In this document: positions 23,745-25,065 of the stretch, piece after piece
How the letters are laid out: each line of letters opens with the position of its first letter
Numbering within the stretch: the stretch's first letter is position 1
Assembly: GCA_036562625.1 (NCBI GenBank)
Contig: DATCJV010000151.1
Location: 1-25,065 of the forward strand
Reading direction: 5' to 3'
Length of the DNA stretch: 25,065 bases
Source of the DNA: DUOH01 sp036562625
GTDB lineage: Bacteria > Bacillota > UBA4882 > UBA10575
Program-made: the position numbers and the translations under genes
The notes under the pieces: generated by a model
What the model was told of the DNA's origin: nothing
Seen by the model: only the letters and a program-made list of their open reading frames with translations
Databases searched by the model: none

Positions 23745-23782
23745 GGGTGTCCAGTGGATGAATCCACTGGACACCCTTTTTT
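23745..23782. terminator. Strong bidirectional terminator after the sigma operon
   Basis: A perfect 14-bp stem GGGTGTCCAGTGGA / TCCACTGGACACCC with loop TGAA is followed by six T residues on the plus strand; the opposite side has a run of A (TTTT on the minus strand), so it can also end the convergent Q/N-rich gene. Confidence 0.93.
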
Positions 23783-23799
23783 CGTCTCTGGCCTAATTT

Positions 23800-24138
23800 T
23801 TATTGATTTGCTTGGTTAGCCAGGGTTTGACTGATTTGACCCTGCGATTGTTCGAGCTCTGATTGGTAGAGATTGGTGTTAGGCTGGCTATTATTCTGTT
23901 GGTTTTGGAAGTTCTGGTTTTGCATTTGATTTTGATTCATTGTGGTATTTACGTTTTCACCCTTGAGCAGAGTCCCAATCTCCAGGGATTGGGTAGCCAG
24001 GATGCGGGAGATTTCTCCTACGGACTGCGCTAATTCGGAGGCGTTTTCATCGCCGAACTTAGTATTATTGGCTTGGATATTGGGCACAAGTTGCGGGTTT
24101 TGCTGGTTTTGGTTCTGGTTTTGATTCCCGTAATTCAT
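23800..24138 (-). CDS. Q/N-rich protein, unknown, possible spore coat-like
   Basis: A 112-residue protein without signal peptide or membrane segment, unusually rich in Gln and Asn. The order is a low-complexity NQNQNQNQQN start, an amphipathic segment (34-51, SELAQSVGEISRILATQS), a second Q/N stretch (67-90), and a second copy of the amphipathic segment (93-109, SELEQSQGQISQTLANQ), 11 of 17 positions identical. Such composition occurs in spore-associated and adhesive proteins of Firmicutes, but I recognise no family. ATG 24138 has a perfect SD (GGAGGTGAT) that is paired in a hairpin. The upstream ATG at 24186 lacks an SD and would read through the hairpin. Confidence 0.72.
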   Translation of the reverse strand: MNYGNQNQNQNQQNPQLVPNIQANNTKFGDENASELAQSVGEISRILATQSLEIGTLLKGENVNTTMNQNQMQNQNFQNQQNNSQPNTNLYQSELEQSQGQISQTLANQANQ

Positions 24139-24139
24139 G

Positions 24140-24180
24140 TTATCACCTCCTCCCATTCTATTATGGGGCGGAGGTGATAA
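24140..24180 (-). promoter_or_regulatory. Hairpin sequestering the ribosome binding site of the Q/N-rich gene
   Basis: An 11-bp perfect inverted repeat TTATCACCTCC (24140-24150) / GGAGGTGATAA (24170-24180) encloses a second 5-bp stem CCCAT/ATGGG. In the minus-strand transcript the arm nearest the start codon is the SD GGAGGTGATAA, which ends two bases before ATG 24138. The arm upstream pairs with it completely, so ribosome access should depend on opening the hairpin. Confidence 0.75.
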
Positions 24181-24240
24181 AAGCATTGCCGTTAGTTCTT
24201 GTGAGATTTGGATAAATGCGGTCTTAGTGAAAGGGATTGT

Positions 24241-24765
24241 TTAGTACATAAGTATTCCCAAGCACGCGGAGATCGCCAGTACACTGATGGGGTGCGCTTT
24301 CCCTCCATACAACAGGAGAAAGGAAACGAGAACGATGGGAATGGCTTTAAAGTCCACCAGTACGGATCGGCCTAAAACTACTACCGCAGTAAGAATTAAG
24401 CCGATCACAGCAGGACGAAGGCTGCTAATGAGCGCCTTGACTGTTGGTGAAGCGCTGAATCGTTTAAAAAGGCGGGCGATGATTAAAATAATGATCAAGG
24501 AGGGGGAGATTACCCCTAAGGTAGCGACGATGGATCCGGCGATGCCCAGTGTTTGATAACCGATGTAGGTGGCGGAATTGATCGCGACTGGACCGGGAGT
24601 CATTTCCGCTACGGCAATAATATCAATAAATTCTTCACTGGTCAGCCAGTGGTGGACGGAGATAAACTCTGTTTGCATCAAGGGAATCATGGCGTACCCG
24701 CCGCCGATGGTAAATAAGCCAATCTTAAAGAATGAGGCAAAAATCTTCAGTAAAGCAGGGAACAT
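24241..24765 (-). CDS. chrA: Chromate transporter family protein, half-size (second gene of the pair)
   Basis: A 174-residue membrane protein equal to one Chromate_transp (CHR) domain: FKIGLFTIGGGYAMIPLMQTEF near 12-33, WLTSEEFIDIIAVAEMTPGPVAIN near 40-63, then several membrane segments (GSIVATLGVISPSLIIILIIA and onward). Short CHR proteins usually work as a pair of separate genes; the partner lies immediately upstream, five bases away, with the SD of this gene (GGAGG) inside its end. Members exchange chromate for sulfate or transport other anions; chromate resistance is not proven by sequence. Confidence 0.9.
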   Translation of the reverse strand: MFPALLKIFASFFKIGLFTIGGGYAMIPLMQTEFISVHHWLTSEEFIDIIAVAEMTPGPVAINSATYIGYQTLGIAGSIVATLGVISPSLIIILIIARLFKRFSASPTVKALISSLRPAVIGLILTAVVVLGRSVLVDFKAIPIVLVSFLLLYGGKAHPISVLAISACLGILMY

Positions 24766-24770
24766 CCGTA

Positions 24771-25065
24771 TTACCTCCAGTCTTTAATAAAACGGGCAGA
24801 GGCCACACCCGCCAGAGCAGAGCCGAGCAGCAGGAAGACAGGGTTGACTCTGAAGAGGAGATTGAGGCAGAAAACCAACAACATAAGGATGAAAGCCCGG
24901 CGAGTCTTGATCGCTCTTTTCCCAAGTTTAAAGACGGCATGAGCAATCAGGGCCACCACTGCCGGGCGAATTCCTTTGAAGGCTTGGGCCACCAGTTCGT
25001 TGGAGGAAAACTCCCGGAAGAAGGCGGCCAGGGCGAGAATAACGAAGAAAGAAGGAAGAACTGCT
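24771..25065 (-). CDS. chrA: Chromate transporter family protein, half-size, partial (start beyond the window)
   Basis: The frame is open to the window edge, so only the C-terminal 97 residues or so are visible and the start lies beyond 25065. The visible part, LPSFFVILALAAFF then LVAQAFKGIRPAVVALIAHAV, is the conserved second half of a CHR domain (GIRPAVVALI is typical), followed by further membrane segments and a short basic tail KDWR. It is the first gene of the tandem chr pair. Confidence 0.88.
   Translation of the reverse strand, partial: AVLPSFFVILALAAFFREFSSNELVAQAFKGIRPAVVALIAHAVFKLGKRAIKTRRAFILMLLVFCLNLLFRVNPVFLLLGSALAGVASARFIKDWR

Noticed and set aside
24170..24230. Plus-strand short frame after GGAGGTGATAA (TTG CCG TTA …)
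   Set aside because: It stops after about nine codons; the SD-like sequence is explained by the inverted repeat of the minus-strand gene.

Overview
The window (about 25 kb, roughly 50% GC by eye) looks like a piece of chromosome from an endospore-forming Firmicute, probably of a clostridial or Limnochordia-like lineage. Three things support this. The gene order decarboxylase–tmk–darA–yaaR–holB–ricT matches the Bacillus subtilis yaaO–yaaT block. The germination protease gene gpr sits beside rpsT, holA and comEC. Shine-Dalgarno (SD) sequences are strong and GTG/TTG starts are frequent. Most of the window is core housekeeping sequence, and I see no phage, insertion sequence, CRISPR array, tRNA or rRNA.

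Layout. (1) 73-5046: a co-directional block with a PLP decarboxylase (YaaO-like), thymidylate kinase, the c-di-AMP receptor DarA, YaaR, the DNA polymerase III delta' subunit HolB and RicT/YaaT. (2) 5102-7518: a polar amino acid ABC transporter with a near-consensus sigma-A promoter. A strong intrinsic terminator separates the binding-protein gene from the permease and ATPase genes. (3) 7675-9051, minus strand: a SpoVB-like flippase, convergent with the transporter and divergent from nadK. (4) 9372-12548: nadK, argR, recN. (5) 12682-16832: comEA, comEC, holA, tightly packed, ending at a bidirectional terminator shared with minus-strand rpsT. (6) 17397-19286: a small holin-like membrane protein, gpr, and a short membrane protein where spoIIP is normally found, which looks like a SpoIIP N-terminus without its catalytic domain. 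(7) 19331-22019: murJ, a small histidine-rich membrane protein and a LysE-type exporter. (8) 22105-23782: an ECF sigma factor with a good self-type promoter and two small membrane proteins, closed by a perfect-stem terminator. (9) 23800-25065, minus strand: a Q/N-rich protein whose SD is sequestered in a hairpin, preceded by a pair of half-size chromate-type transporters, the first of which runs off the window.

The genes serve replication (tmk, holA, holB), repair (recN), DNA uptake (comEA, comEC), envelope assembly (murJ, SpoVB-like protein), sporulation and germination (gpr, possible spoIIP remnant), c-di-AMP and RNA-processing regulation (darA, ricT) and envelope-stress-type signalling (the ECF cluster). 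The least explained part is the right end: the ECF operon without a recognisable zinc-binding anti-sigma factor, and the Q/N-rich gene with a masked ribosome binding site and an internal 17-residue repeat. I did not find an obviously new multi-gene system.
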